From Bradyrhizobium liaoningense (GTDB lineage Bacteria > Pseudomonadota > Alphaproteobacteria > Rhizobiales > Xanthobacteraceae): a stretch of DNA of 64,000 nt. Location of the stretch: positions 62,001-126,000 of the forward strand of contig NZ_JAFCJT010000014.1 of NCBI RefSeq assembly GCF_018130785.1, written 5' to 3'. Made by a program: the position numbers and the translations under genes. Below, piece after piece: positions 25,405-34,010 of the stretch (positions are counted from its first letter, which is position 1; the number at the start of each line of letters is the position of its first letter). Under the pieces are notes generated by a model. That model saw nothing but the letters and a program-made list of their open reading frames with translations. It was not told where the DNA came from and searched no databases.

Positions 25405-25944
25405 TTAAGGTTTCGCTCCGCCGACCTCGCGGATCGGCCGCGTCCCGTCCCAGGTCATCGCCGCCTGCCGGACCTTCTCGAAGAACGGCCCCTTGGTGCC
25501 GCTGATGTCGGAGATCTCGATGACGGTTCCCGGATGGGCCTGCGTGTCGAAATAGGCAAAGCGCCCCTTGTCGCCGCCGATCTGGCCTTCGTGGCCTATC
25601 CTGTAGCCGAGCCCGATCGCCTTGTCGTAGAGCGCCTGGTAGTCGTGGCTCCAGTAGGACATGTGCTGGAGGCCTTCGTGGCCGGCGTCGAGAAACTCCT
25701 TGTACAGCGAGGGCGCGTCGTTGCGCTGCTGGATCAGCTCGATCTGGAGATCGCCGGAATTGGCGAGCGCAATGCTCATCTCGACCGCGGAGTCCTGGCC
25801 GCGATGGCGGAACCAGTCGGTCTTGACGCGGTCCATGTAGTACCAGGGGCCGACGCCCATCACCTCGATCCAGTGCTTCATCGCGGCTTGGATGTCCCGC
25901 ACGACGTATCCGTTCTGGCGCACCGCGCCGAAAATGCGGCTCAT
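25405..25944 (-). CDS. VOC-family (glyoxalase/dioxygenase fold) protein
   Basis: A 179-residue protein with the two beta-alpha-beta-beta-beta units of the vicinal oxygen chelate fold: NGYVVRDIQAAMKHWIEVMG and GPWYYM in the first, GLQHMSYWSHDYQALYDKAIG and VIEISDI in the second. Candidate metal ligands include the His of LQHMSYW and the Glu of VIEISD. Relatives include lactoylglutathione lyase-like and methylmalonyl-CoA epimerase-like proteins. It is the last gene of the minus-strand run that includes the Bug protein, metallo-hydrolase and binding protein. Confidence 0.82.
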   Translation of the reverse strand: MSRIFGAVRQNGYVVRDIQAAMKHWIEVMGVGPWYYMDRVKTDWFRHRGQDSAVEMSIALANSGDLQIELIQQRNDAPSLYKEFLDAGHEGLQHMSYWSHDYQALYDKAIGLGYRIGHEGQIGGDKGRFAYFDTQAHPGTVIEISDISGTKGPFFEKVRQAAMTWDGTRPIREVGGAKP

Positions 25945-25975
25945 GCCCGCGCTCCCTTCTGATCGCTCGCGATCG

Positions 25976-26944
25976 TCACTTCACTTCGATGCCTGCGTCC
26001 CTGGCAACCTGCTTCCAGGCCGCGATGTCGCGGGCGTTGATGTCGCGCTGCTCGTCGCCCGGCACGAATTGCGGGGTGATGCCGAGCCCCAGAAGCTTCT
26101 CCTTCACCTCGGCATCGCCCAGCGCGTCCTTCAACGCAGCCGACAATTTCTGTGCGATCGGTGGAGCGAGGCCGGCGGGCGCATACATCGCCCAGGACAG
26201 GCTGCGGTCGAACGGCACGCCCTGTTCCTTGTAGGTTGCGACGTCAGGCAGGCTCGGCGAGCGCTCGCCGCAGGCGGCCAGCGCCTTGATAGAGCCCTCC
26301 TTCACCAGCGGCGTTGCGGTTGCCATGTCCAGCGTTGCAAGCGAGATGTGGCCGCCAAGCAGGTCGCCCGCGAGTTTGGCGATGCCGTTGAACGGCACGT
26401 GATCCATCTTGATGCCGCTCTGCTGCATCAGGATTTCCGCACAGAATTGTCCGGTCGAGCCGACGCCCCAGCTTCCGTACTGGATCGGCTCGCCCTTCTT
26501 GGAAAGCGCGATCAGGCTCTTGATGTCATTGGCGGGAAAATCCCTGGTTGCCACCAGCATGATCGAGGACGTCCCGATACGCCCGATCGTCGTAAAATCC
26601 TTGATCGAATCGTAGGGCAGTTTTGGATAGATCGCCGGCGCCAGCACATGCGTGGTCATGCCGCCGACGGTGATGGTATAGCCGTCGTTCGGCGACACCG
26701 CGACCATCTGCGTGCCGAGTGTGCCGGCAGCACCCGTGTGGTTCTCGATATAGACGCTCTGTCCTAGCGTCTTGCCCATCTTGTCGGCGAGCAGCCGGCC
26801 GATCACGTCGCCGCCGCCGCCGGCCGCATAGGGCAGAAGCATTTTGATCTTGTGGGTGGGGTAGGCGGCAGGATCCTCGGCCCGTGCCGGCAGCGCCGCC
26901 GACAGCAAAGCGAGCAATGACAGCGTGACGGTGCGCAACTTCAT
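25976..26944 (-). CDS. Tripartite tricarboxylate transporter-type substrate-binding protein (Bug/TctC)
   Basis: A 322-residue periplasmic protein of the Bug/TctC family. Signal peptide MKLRTVTLSLLALLSAALPA, then KIKMLLPYAAGGGGDVIGR (the ligand-binding P-loop-like strand), YIENHTGAAGTLG and a late DVATYKEQGVPF. The frame is open upstream, but ATG 26944 gives the family start. No TctA/TctB membrane partners are nearby, so it is an orphan. It lies 11 bases after the metallo-hydrolase gene, arguing for co-transcription. Confidence 0.9.
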   Translation of the reverse strand: MKLRTVTLSLLALLSAALPARAEDPAAYPTHKIKMLLPYAAGGGGDVIGRLLADKMGKTLGQSVYIENHTGAAGTLGTQMVAVSPNDGYTITVGGMTTHVLAPAIYPKLPYDSIKDFTTIGRIGTSSIMLVATRDFPANDIKSLIALSKKGEPIQYGSWGVGSTGQFCAEILMQQSGIKMDHVPFNGIAKLAGDLLGGHISLATLDMATATPLVKEGSIKALAACGERSPSLPDVATYKEQGVPFDRSLSWAMYAPAGLAPPIAQKLSAALKDALGDAEVKEKLLGLGITPQFVPGDEQRDINARDIAAWKQVARDAGIEVK

Positions 26945-26955
26945 GATGGCTTCCC

Positions 26956-27849
26956 CTAATCCTCGAAACGAAATCTGTAGGCCTCGCCGTGCCGGATCAC
27001 GCGCCCGGCGGTCGGCGCCGGAAAATGGCCAGTGAGCAGATAGCTCGGCGTGTCCGCGAGTTCTTCGAGCAGCGCCATCCGTGTCGCGACCGCCGCGGCC
27101 GGATCGACATCGGCGGCATTCGACAGCCACGGCGCCGCGCACTGGATCGGATGATGGATGACATCGCCCGACATCACTGCATGATCGTGGCCGCCATTGA
27201 GGTGGATCTGCATATTGCCGGCGGTGTGGCCCGGCGCAGGCGCAAAGCGTAAGCCTGCGTCGCGATCGCTGAACACGCGATGATCGGTCTCGACCAGCTC
27301 GGCGAGGCCGGCTGCGACGACCGGCAGCACGGAGTCCTCGAAAGAGCCGTGGTTGACCGGGCGTTTCGGCGCGGCATTGTGCGCGGCCTCGAAGTGGCGG
27401 TACTCCTCGCGTCCCATCAGGTAACGCGCGTTGGGGAAGGTCGGTACCCAGCGGCCGTCGAGAAGGCGCGTGTTCCAGCCGACGTGATCGACATGCAGGT
27501 GCGTGCACATCACGAAGTCGACCTCTTCAGGGGCAACGCCCAGCGCCTGCATGTTGTCGAGATAAGGCCGGTTGAGATTGTCCCACACCGGCACGCGCGG
27601 CCGCGGCTTGTGATTGCCGCAGCAGGTGTCGACGATGGCGGTCCAGCGCGGCGTGCGCACGAGATAGGAGTGGTGGCTGAGGATGAAGCGTCCCGTCTTC
27701 GGCTCGATATAGCGGTGATCGAGCCAGCTCCGGTTCTCCGCGATCACCGCGTCGGTGACGTTGGCGAACAGCCAGGTCTTGTCGAAGGCAAGCGAAGGGA
27801 TCTCGCTGACGAGATCGATCCGCATGCTGCCGATTTTGACCTGCCGCAT
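26956..27849 (-). CDS. MBL-fold metallo-hydrolase
   Basis: A 297-residue metallo-beta-lactamase-fold hydrolase. THLHVDHVG gives the HxHxDH zinc site, PAPGHTAGNMQ carries the next His, MSGDVIH the bridging Asp and LLTGHFPAP the last His. This group includes lactonases and other ester hydrolases (AHL-lactonase-like). It is 4 bases downstream of the Liv-type binding protein gene and 11 bases upstream of the Bug gene. Hydrolysis of a lactone or ester imported by this locus is plausible but unproven. Confidence 0.88.
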   Translation of the reverse strand: MRQVKIGSMRIDLVSEIPSLAFDKTWLFANVTDAVIAENRSWLDHRYIEPKTGRFILSHHSYLVRTPRWTAIVDTCCGNHKPRPRVPVWDNLNRPYLDNMQALGVAPEEVDFVMCTHLHVDHVGWNTRLLDGRWVPTFPNARYLMGREEYRHFEAAHNAAPKRPVNHGSFEDSVLPVVAAGLAELVETDHRVFSDRDAGLRFAPAPGHTAGNMQIHLNGGHDHAVMSGDVIHHPIQCAAPWLSNAADVDPAAAVATRMALLEELADTPSYLLTGHFPAPTAGRVIRHGEAYRFRFED

Positions 27850-27853
27850 TGGC

Positions 27854-29065
27854 TCAGTTCTTCAGGAGATCGCCGAACGGCACCCAGCGCGTGCCGTCGA
27901 AGCGGATCAGCTGGAGGCTCGTCATCGGCGTATAGTGCTCGGGCGAATTGTTCACCGCGGTGCCGTTGATCAGCATCGGCAGCTTGACGTCCTTGAGCGT
28001 CGTCGCCTGCTTCATCACATTGGCGCGCGTGAGGTCGTTTCCGGACGCCTTCAATACCGTCACCAGCGTCTGCGCGATGGTGTAACCATAGACATTGAGC
28101 CAGTCGCTCTTGTTGGCGTCCGGCAGGTACTTGTCCATGAACGCCAGCCATTCCTTATAGCCGGCGTCGTCCTTCGAGGCCGGGTCGGTCGCGTCCTTCA
28201 GATACTGGCTGGAGATGACGCCGGTGGAATTGTCCTTGCCGGCCGGCTCCAGCACGCCGCTGATCGAGGCGGAGACGTTGGAGATGATGGTGACAGGCTT
28301 CCAGCCGATCTCGCCGATCTTGCGGATCGCTTGCGCTGCGAATTTCGGCGTCGCCGCCACCAGCACCACGTCAGCGCCGGCGGTCTTCAGTTGCAGGATC
28401 TGCGTGTCCACGGTCGGGGCCGAGGTCTCGTAAGCGGCGCGCGCGACGATCGCCTCGCCGCTGCCGAGCCCTTCCTCCAGCGCCTTCAGATAGTCCTTGC
28501 CGAGATCGTCGTTCTGGTAGAGCACGCCGATCTTCGCATTGGCGTGGCTCGCCTTGATGTATTTGGCGTAGGCGATCGCCTCGTCGCGATAGGTCGGCTG
28601 CCAACCGACAGTCCATGGAAAGTTCTTGGGGTCGTCCCACTTCGCGGCGCCCGAGCCCAGGAAGAGCTGCGGTACCTTGCGGTCGTTGAGATATTTGTGC
28701 ACGGCGCTGTTGGTCGGCGTGCCGACGCCGCCGAAGATCAGCAGCACTTCCTCGCTCTCGACCAGACGCCGCGTCTGCTCCACCGTCTTGGGCGGGCTGT
28801 AGGCATCGTCCGCGATGATCATCTGGATGCGCCGCCCGTTGACGCCGCCCTCGTCGTTCACCTTGCGGAAATAGGCTTCCGCCGATTTCGCGATCTGCGC
28901 GAAGGCCGAGACCGGGCCGCTCAGCGGCGCGGTGGTGCCGATCCTGATGGTCTTGTCGTCGGCGCCGGGATCGTATTTCGCGGTTTGGGCTTGGGCAGCG
29001 CTTGCCGCGAGCAGCGGCAACAGGATGCAGGCCGCACGAAGGCGAAGGCGGGCAAAGCGCGCCAT
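27854..29065 (-). CDS. ABC substrate-binding protein, Liv type
   Basis: A 403-residue periplasmic binding protein. A basic start (MARFARLRLRAACILLPLL) and cleavage near ASAAQAQ define the signal peptide; IRIGTTAPLSGPVSAFAQIA follows. The start at 29065 has GGGGAGA upstream, although the frame extends to 29275 through the operator region. It is closely related to the protein at 13334-14539. It is the first gene of the minus-strand operon and is divergent from the TetR gene, with the paired palindromes in between. No permease is adjacent. Confidence 0.9.
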   Translation of the reverse strand: MARFARLRLRAACILLPLLAASAAQAQTAKYDPGADDKTIRIGTTAPLSGPVSAFAQIAKSAEAYFRKVNDEGGVNGRRIQMIIADDAYSPPKTVEQTRRLVESEEVLLIFGGVGTPTNSAVHKYLNDRKVPQLFLGSGAAKWDDPKNFPWTVGWQPTYRDEAIAYAKYIKASHANAKIGVLYQNDDLGKDYLKALEEGLGSGEAIVARAAYETSAPTVDTQILQLKTAGADVVLVAATPKFAAQAIRKIGEIGWKPVTIISNVSASISGVLEPAGKDNSTGVISSQYLKDATDPASKDDAGYKEWLAFMDKYLPDANKSDWLNVYGYTIAQTLVTVLKASGNDLTRANVMKQATTLKDVKLPMLINGTAVNNSPEHYTPMTSLQLIRFDGTRWVPFGDLLKN

Positions 29066-29177
29066 GACGTCGTCTCCCCAGATTTGCTCTCCGCTTCTCG
29101 AAGGAGCGGAGTTGAAACGCGAGAACAGCGCCCGAAGCGGACTTGCGGGCCGCGACCGTTGCCGCCAGACTGGCGAA

Positions 29178-29226
29178 ACGAACGATCGTTCGTACGGTTG
29201 ACTAGCGAACGATCGTTCGTTAGTCA
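29178..29226. promoter_or_regulatory. Paired palindromic TetR-type operators
   Basis: Two copies of the core CGAACGATCGTTCG lie in the divergent promoter region: a perfect 16-bp palindrome at 29178-29193 and a 28-bp near-perfect one at 29199-29226 with a single mismatched pair. Their centres are 27 bp apart and the second ends 7 bases before the TetR start codon. Position and symmetry make them the likely binding sites of the adjacent TetR regulator, controlling both directions. Confidence 0.8.
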
Positions 29227-29232
29227 AGCCAC

Positions 29233-29934
29233 ATGGCTGTCCACACCTCCAGCGCGGCGGAAGCGGCTGCGCCAACGACCCGCGAGCGCATCCTCTCCGA
29301 AGCGCTCAATCTGTTCGCGCAGAGCGGCTATGGCGGCGCCTCGATGCGCGAGCTCGCGCGCCGCGTCGGCATCCGCGAGAGCAGCCTCTACAACCATTTC
29401 TCCGGCAAGGCCGCGATCCTGGAAGCGATCGTGGCCGAGCACGGCCCCGCCAGTTCGGCGAGCCGATTGGAAGAGCCGCGCTACAGGCAGCTCGCGCGCC
29501 AGCCCGCCGCGTTCTGCCGGCAGTTCGCGCTGGACCTCGTCGAGCAATGGTCCGATCCGCGGGAGCATCAGTTCCAGAAGGTCATCACCGCCGAGCGTAA
29601 CCGCGTGCCCGGCATCCGCGCCAAATTCGCCGACCATTTCTATGCGCGCGAGCAGAGCATGATGACGGATTATTTTCGCGGGTTTGCGCTCGCCGGTCTG
29701 GTTACGACGCCGGATCCACGCGAGACCGCGCGGTTGTTCGCGGCCGGCCTGATCTATATCCGTCTCGAACATTACGTGATGGGCGCGGCACCTTCGCCGC
29801 GGCCGAAAGTGATCGAGGCGATCGACTACTATCTCGCTTTCTTCCTGTCGCTGATCGCGGCGGATGGCGGGACAAACGACAACAAGAAACGGAAACCCAA
29901 GGGAGAGACGCGTGGCAAGGCTGCCCCTGATTGA
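29233..29934 (+). CDS. TetR-family transcriptional regulator
   Basis: A 233-residue regulator. The N-terminal TetR DNA-binding domain is clear: TRERILSEALNLFAQSGYGG, then the helix-turn-helix MRELARRVGIRESSLYNHFSGKA. The remaining helical part would bind an effector, perhaps a CoA ester or the imported substrate. It reads from the palindromic operator region and probably represses itself and the divergent binding-protein operon. Its 3' end overlaps the start of the next gene by 23 bases. Confidence 0.92.
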   Translation: MAVHTSSAAEAAAPTTRERILSEALNLFAQSGYGGASMRELARRVGIRESSLYNHFSGKAAILEAIVAEHGPASSASRLEEPRYRQLARQPAAFCRQFALDLVEQWSDPREHQFQKVITAERNRVPGIRAKFADHFYAREQSMMTDYFRGFALAGLVTTPDPRETARLFAAGLIYIRLEHYVMGAAPSPRPKVIEAIDYYLAFFLSLIAADGGTNDNKKRKPKGETRGKAAPD

Positions 29935-30463
29935 TCCGGAGACGACGAGCGGCGACATCCGCGCCTCGTTCGACCGCATGCCGGTCAAGCTCAACATCTT
30001 TCGCATGATGGCCCATGCCGAGGCCAACATGATCCCGGCGATGCGGCTCGGCAATTCGATCCTGCACAAGCAGAAGCTTAGCCCGGTCAATCGCGAGCTG
30101 CTGATCCTGCAGGCCGCGCAGCTCGAAGGTGGCGCCTATGAATGGCGCCAGCACGTGCCGATCGCGCTCGGGGTCGGCTGCACGCAAGGACAGATTGATG
30201 CGGTGGAGCGCAGCGAGTACGACTCTGCTGTGTTGAGTGAGGCCGAGCGCGCGCTTCTCAAATTCGGCCGCGAGGTCGTCGAGAATGTCCGCGTTCTCGA
30301 AGCAACCTTTGCTGCTGCGCGAAAACATTTCAGCGACCAGGAGATCGTCGAATCCATCGTCGCGCTCGGCTTCTACATGATGATGGCGCGCCTCACCGAG
30401 GCCACCGAAACCGATCTCGATCCCGCGGCCGGCATGAAAGTCTATGACGGCGGCAAGAAGTAG
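29912..30463 (+). CDS. Carboxymuconolactone decarboxylase/AhpD-like protein
   Basis: A 183-residue protein of the CMD/AhpD helical fold (SPVNRELLILQAAQLEGGAYEWRQHVPIA region). It lacks the CxxC pair used by AhpD peroxidases, so a decarboxylase-like or ligand-binding role is more likely. The GTG at 29912 follows GGGAGAG and lies inside the TetR gene end. The upstream frame from 29864 is an alternative start. An SDR gene follows 9 bases later on the same strand, so TetR, this gene and the SDR form an operon. Confidence 0.82.
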   Translation: MARLPLIDPETTSGDIRASFDRMPVKLNIFRMMAHAEANMIPAMRLGNSILHKQKLSPVNRELLILQAAQLEGGAYEWRQHVPIALGVGCTQGQIDAVERSEYDSAVLSEAERALLKFGREVVENVRVLEATFAAARKHFSDQEIVESIVALGFYMMMARLTEATETDLDPAAGMKVYDGGKK

Positions 30464-30472
30464 GCGGATCGC

Positions 30473-31321
30473 ATGTCTGAGGATTCCGAGACCAAGCCGG
30501 ACCGTTACGTCCGTCCGCCGAGCGCGGAGTCATTGGGCGAAGCCCCGGGCAGGGGACGGCTGAAAGGGCGCCGCATCCTGATCGTCGGCGGCGGGCAGCG
30601 CGTGTTCGATGCCGAAACCGACCCGATCGGCAACGGCCGCGCCATGAGCATCCTTTGCGCACGCGAAGGCGCGAAGGTTGCGGTCGCCGATCTCAACCGG
30701 ACCTCCGCACAACAGACCGTCAAGCGCATCACCGACGAAGGCGGTGAGGGCTTTGCCATCGCGGCCGACGTCACGTCGGAAGCCGACGTTCAGCGCATGA
30801 TCGACGAAGCTCACCGCGCCATGGGCGGTCTCGACGGCATGGTGCTGAACATCGGCACCTTCGGCAAGACCGGGCTCGATGCCGTCAGCCCCGAGGAGTG
30901 GAACAGGATCTACGACGTCAATGTCCGCGGCCCCATGCTGTGCTGCCGCGCCGCGATGCCGAGATTCGACAATGGCGGCGCCATCGTCTTCATCTCCTCG
31001 ATCGCCGCGCTGAAAGCGGGATCGCAGATGGCGGTGTATGACTCGTCGAAAGCCGCGCTCGGCGGCCTCATGCGCAACATCGCGCATCTCGGCTCGCGCC
31101 GCGGCATCCGCGCCAACCTCGTCTATCCCGGCCTCGTCGACACCCCTAACGGCCGCGAAGCCGGCGCCGGCCGTCCCAACCGCGGCAAGGGCCACGTCCC
31201 CTTCGGCCGCCAGGCCACCGCATGGGAGATCGCCTATGCCGTGCTGTTCTTCCTGTCGGATGAAAGCGTCTACGTCACCGCACAGACGCTCGCGGTGGAT
31301 AGCGGCCTGAGCGGAATGTAA
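30473..31321 (+). CDS. Short-chain dehydrogenase/reductase (SDR)
   Basis: A 282-residue SDR. The cofactor loop reads IVGGGQRVFDAETDPIGNGRA, an unusually long insertion within the TGxxxGxG motif. D for adenine binding sits in AADVTSEADV, the NNAG-like motif is LNIGTFG, and the catalytic set is ISSIAAL...VYDSSKAAL. The N-terminal 35 residues are a polar extension. It is the last gene of the TetR operon and probably oxidises a hydroxyl group of the compound metabolised by this locus. Confidence 0.87.
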   Translation: MSEDSETKPDRYVRPPSAESLGEAPGRGRLKGRRILIVGGGQRVFDAETDPIGNGRAMSILCAREGAKVAVADLNRTSAQQTVKRITDEGGEGFAIAADVTSEADVQRMIDEAHRAMGGLDGMVLNIGTFGKTGLDAVSPEEWNRIYDVNVRGPMLCCRAAMPRFDNGGAIVFISSIAALKAGSQMAVYDSSKAALGGLMRNIAHLGSRRGIRANLVYPGLVDTPNGREAGAGRPNRGKGHVPFGRQATAWEIAYAVLFFLSDESVYVTAQTLAVDSGLSGM

Positions 31322-31345
31322 GACGCCGGCGAGCAGAGGCTCTCT

Positions 31346-31645
31346 TCATTGCGGCGAGGACTCAATCTTCGGAGTTTCCGACGCGTTCATCTGTTCAAGT
31401 GTTTCCAGGAGGGTCTCGCAGGCCTTCTCGGCTTCAGCGAAGGTACTGAAGGGGGAGCCGCCAAGCTTGATTGCGGACTTGTTCACCTGGACGGGTCGCC
31501 ATGAGGCAACCAGGCCAGGCTTTCCATGAAGGCCAGGACCGGTGCGGCTTTCGTTGCTGATCACAAACGAAAATCCGCCGCTGCATGCCATCCAGATTTC
31601 AAGCTCATTCACCGGAGTATCGACACGAGTAAAGTGCAGGGCCAT
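31346..31645 (-). CDS. Small hypothetical protein
   Basis: A 99-residue soluble protein, unrecognised. The frame extends to 31699, but ATG 31645 is preceded by GGAGAAAG and starts the compact sequence MALHFTRVDTPVNELEIW. It has strand-rich sequence around Gly/Ser (CSGGFSFVISNE) and an acidic C-terminal helix (FAEAEKACETLLETLEQM). It converges with the SDR gene and follows the small membrane protein at 31703-31900 on the same strand. Confidence 0.6.
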   Translation of the reverse strand: MALHFTRVDTPVNELEIWMACSGGFSFVISNESRTGPGLHGKPGLVASWRPVQVNKSAIKLGGSPFSTFAEAEKACETLLETLEQMNASETPKIESSPQ

Positions 31646-31702
31646 ATCACTTTCTCCAGAGTATGCTCCGCAGAATTGGCCACGGGCGCGAGCCGTCAAT
31701 GC

Positions 31703-31900
31703 CTACCCGTGCGAATCCCGGGCAGCCGCAAGGCCCGAGGTCTCTGATTCCTCGGCTCTCCATGCCGACAAGTCGCCTGGGAGTTGAATGGGATCGTTTT
31801 CAACTTGCTTGTTGCGGCTAACGCCTAAGCCAATGAGCCCGCCCAATACCAACGCGGAGCCTGCAATTATCAACCAATGCGGCAAGTCCAACACGGGCAT
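31703..31900 (-). CDS. Small single-span membrane protein
   Basis: A 65-residue protein with one hydrophobic helix (residues about 9-27, WLIIAGSALVLGGLIGLGV) and a polar tail. GGGAG stands in front of the ATG, which supports translation. No family recognised. It lies 57 bases upstream of the small hypothetical gene on the same strand. Confidence 0.55.
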   Translation of the reverse strand: MPVLDLPHWLIIAGSALVLGGLIGLGVSRNKQVENDPIQLPGDLSAWRAEESETSGLAAARDSHG

Positions 31901-32269
31901 TGCAATTCTCCCACTGAGAGGAGCGCGTTACGCAATTGCCTGGCCGAAGTGCGAGCGGATTACCTTTAAGTAAGTGTATGGATTATTGCGGCATGCCAAG
32001 CGTCGTGCAAGGCACCCAAAAGGGGTAGATGTCTGACCTAAATTGCCGCCGGCGAGGGCAAGGGGAAGCGGCCGCTCACTTGGCCGACGCCAGCTTCCAT
32101 CCGTTTCCCATCCCGAGATTCAGATTGCGCGCGATGGCCATACCGCCTAATAGTCTTGGACAATTGACCAAATAAGATGGTCGCGCGTTGAAGCCGCGAC
32201 CGCGGAGGAGCGGCCGGCATGCGCGCGGGTGTGCGCGCCGGCGGCCAGGTTGAGGATGGATATCGCAGC
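31901..32269. other. Intergenic region before aroE
   Basis: This 369-base stretch is clearly less GC-rich than its flanks around 31930-32030 and around 32140-32180, which suggests promoters. No supported gene was seen. An open frame runs into aroE from 32219 but its start is unlike shikimate dehydrogenases. Confidence 0.4.
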
Positions 32270-33112
32270 ATGTCGCAGGCAGACGGCTTCGCATTGGCCG
32301 GCGTGATCGGGCTCCCCGTCGCGCATTCGCGCTCTCCCGTCATTCATAATTTCTGGCTGAAGGCGCACGGCATCCGCGGCACCTATGTGCCGCTCGCGGT
32401 GAGGCCGGAGCGGCTGGAGGATGCGCTGCGCGGTCTCGTCGCGCTGGGCTTCCGCGGCTGCAACGTCACCATGCCGCACAAGCAGACGGCGATGCCGAAG
32501 CTCGACCGTGTCAACGAGACCGCCCGGCGCATCGGCGCCGTCAACACCATCGTCGTCGAAGAGGACGGCACGCTCTCCGGCTTCAACAATGACGGCAACG
32601 GCTTTGTGCAGAGCCTGCGCGATGCCAGGGCGGATTGGCGCGGCGACGCCGGGCCGATCCTGCTGCTGGGTGCGGGTGGCGCATCGCGCGCGGTGGTCGT
32701 GGCGCTGCTGGAGAGCGGCGCGCGCGAGATTCGCATCGCCAACCGCACCCCCGACAAGGCGCAGGCGCTGGCGAAGGACTTCGGCTCCGCGATCAGCACC
32801 GTTGCGTGGGACGATCGCGGCGCGGCGCTCGGCGACGTCGCGCTGCTCGTCAATTGCACCGATCGCGGCATGGTCGGCAAGAGCGCGCTCGAGATCGACC
32901 TGTCGCGCCTGAGGCCCGAGACGCTCACCGCCGATCTCATCTACACGCCGCTGGAGACGCCGTTCCTGGCAGAAGCCCGTGCGCGCGGCTGCACCACCGT
33001 GAACGGGCTCGGCCTGTTGCTCAACCAGGCCCGGCTCGCCTTCAAGGCCTGGTTCGGAGTCACGCCCGACGTGACGCCCGAGCTGATCAAGGCCATCGAG
33101 GCGACGTTCTGA
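32270..33112 (+). CDS. aroE: Shikimate dehydrogenase (AroE family), catabolic-context paralogue
   Basis: A 280-residue NADP-type shikimate/quinate dehydrogenase. The substrate motif SRSP (AHSRSPVIHN), catalytic Lys in NVTMPHK, GAVNTI and the Asp of GFNNDGNGF are all present, as is the dinucleotide loop GAGGASRAV followed by NRT. The ATG at 32270 matches the AroE start; GAGGATGG lies upstream. It is followed 24 bases later by an amidohydrolase and then a binding protein, not by biosynthetic genes, so it may work in quinate/shikimate or related hydroaromatic catabolism instead of aromatic amino acid synthesis. Confidence 0.9.
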   Translation: MSQADGFALAGVIGLPVAHSRSPVIHNFWLKAHGIRGTYVPLAVRPERLEDALRGLVALGFRGCNVTMPHKQTAMPKLDRVNETARRIGAVNTIVVEEDGTLSGFNNDGNGFVQSLRDARADWRGDAGPILLLGAGGASRAVVVALLESGAREIRIANRTPDKAQALAKDFGSAISTVAWDDRGAALGDVALLVNCTDRGMVGKSALEIDLSRLRPETLTADLIYTPLETPFLAEARARGCTTVNGLGLLLNQARLAFKAWFGVTPDVTPELIKAIEATF

Positions 33113-33136
33113 CACGGCTGCCGGGAGCTTTGCGCC

Positions 33137-33982
33137 ATGACACTGCCGGCGTCCCCCACGATCGATTGCCACATCCACGCCATCGATCCCGTCCGCTTTC
33201 CCTACGGGGCTGATGCGCCGTACCGTCCGAGCGGACAGGAGATCGCACCCGCCGCGCAGCTCATCCGCGTCTTCGACGCCTTCGATGTCAGGCACGCGCT
33301 CGTCGTCGCCACCAACACCGGTTACGGCAGCGACAGCCGCATCCTGCTCGATACCCTGAGCCAGGGCTGCGGCCGCTTCAAAGGCGTCGCCGTGGTCGAG
33401 AACGACGTCGACATCAAGGAGCTGGAACGGCTGAAAGCCGCCGGCGTGATCGGCGTTGCCTTCAACGTGCCGTTCCACGGCGCCGGCTACTATCTCCGCA
33501 CGGCGCCGTTGTTGGAAAAGCTGATCAGCCTCGGCCTGTTCCTCCAGATCCAGGTCGAGCACGATCAGTTGCTCGACCTGCTGCCGCTGGTCGAGAAATC
33601 GAACGTGCGCCTGGTGATCGACCATTGCGGGCGGCCGTCCGTCGCGCAAGGGCTGAAGGGCAAAGCCTTCCAGGCTTTGCTCGCGATCGGCCGCGACCGC
33701 GACGCGCACGTCAAGCTATCCGGCTACTACAAATTCTCGCGGCAGCCGCACCCTTATGAGGACACCTGGCCGTTCATCGCTGCGCTGGTCGAAGCCTTCA
33801 CGCTCGATCGCTGCGTCTGGGGATCGGACTATCCATTCCTGCGCGCGCCTGAACGGCTCGATTACGGGCCGCTGCTCGCGGTGCTGACAAAGCTGTTTCC
33901 GGATCCCGGCGATCAGCATCGCCTGCTCTGGCGAACGCCGGCACGGCTGCTCGGCTTCGACGACATGACGGATCAGTCATAA
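33137..33982 (+). CDS. Amidohydrolase-family metal-dependent hydrolase (PDC hydrolase-like)
   Basis: A 281-residue TIM-barrel hydrolase of the amidohydrolase_2 type. IDCHIHAID holds the HxH metal site, VIDHCGRPS a later His and WGSDYPFLRAPE the terminal Asp. This pattern fits the 2-pyrone-4,6-dicarboxylate lactonase-like group. It lies between the shikimate dehydrogenase-like gene and a Liv-type binding protein with short gaps (24 and 28 bases), so the three genes appear to form an operon for a cyclic acid or lactone. Confidence 0.87.
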   Translation: MTLPASPTIDCHIHAIDPVRFPYGADAPYRPSGQEIAPAAQLIRVFDAFDVRHALVVATNTGYGSDSRILLDTLSQGCGRFKGVAVVENDVDIKELERLKAAGVIGVAFNVPFHGAGYYLRTAPLLEKLISLGLFLQIQVEHDQLLDLLPLVEKSNVRLVIDHCGRPSVAQGLKGKAFQALLAIGRDRDAHVKLSGYYKFSRQPHPYEDTWPFIAALVEAFTLDRCVWGSDYPFLRAPERLDYGPLLAVLTKLFPDPGDQHRLLWRTPARLLGFDDMTDQS

Positions 33983-34010
33983 AAAAGAAAGCAAAGGGGA
34001 GGAGGACATC

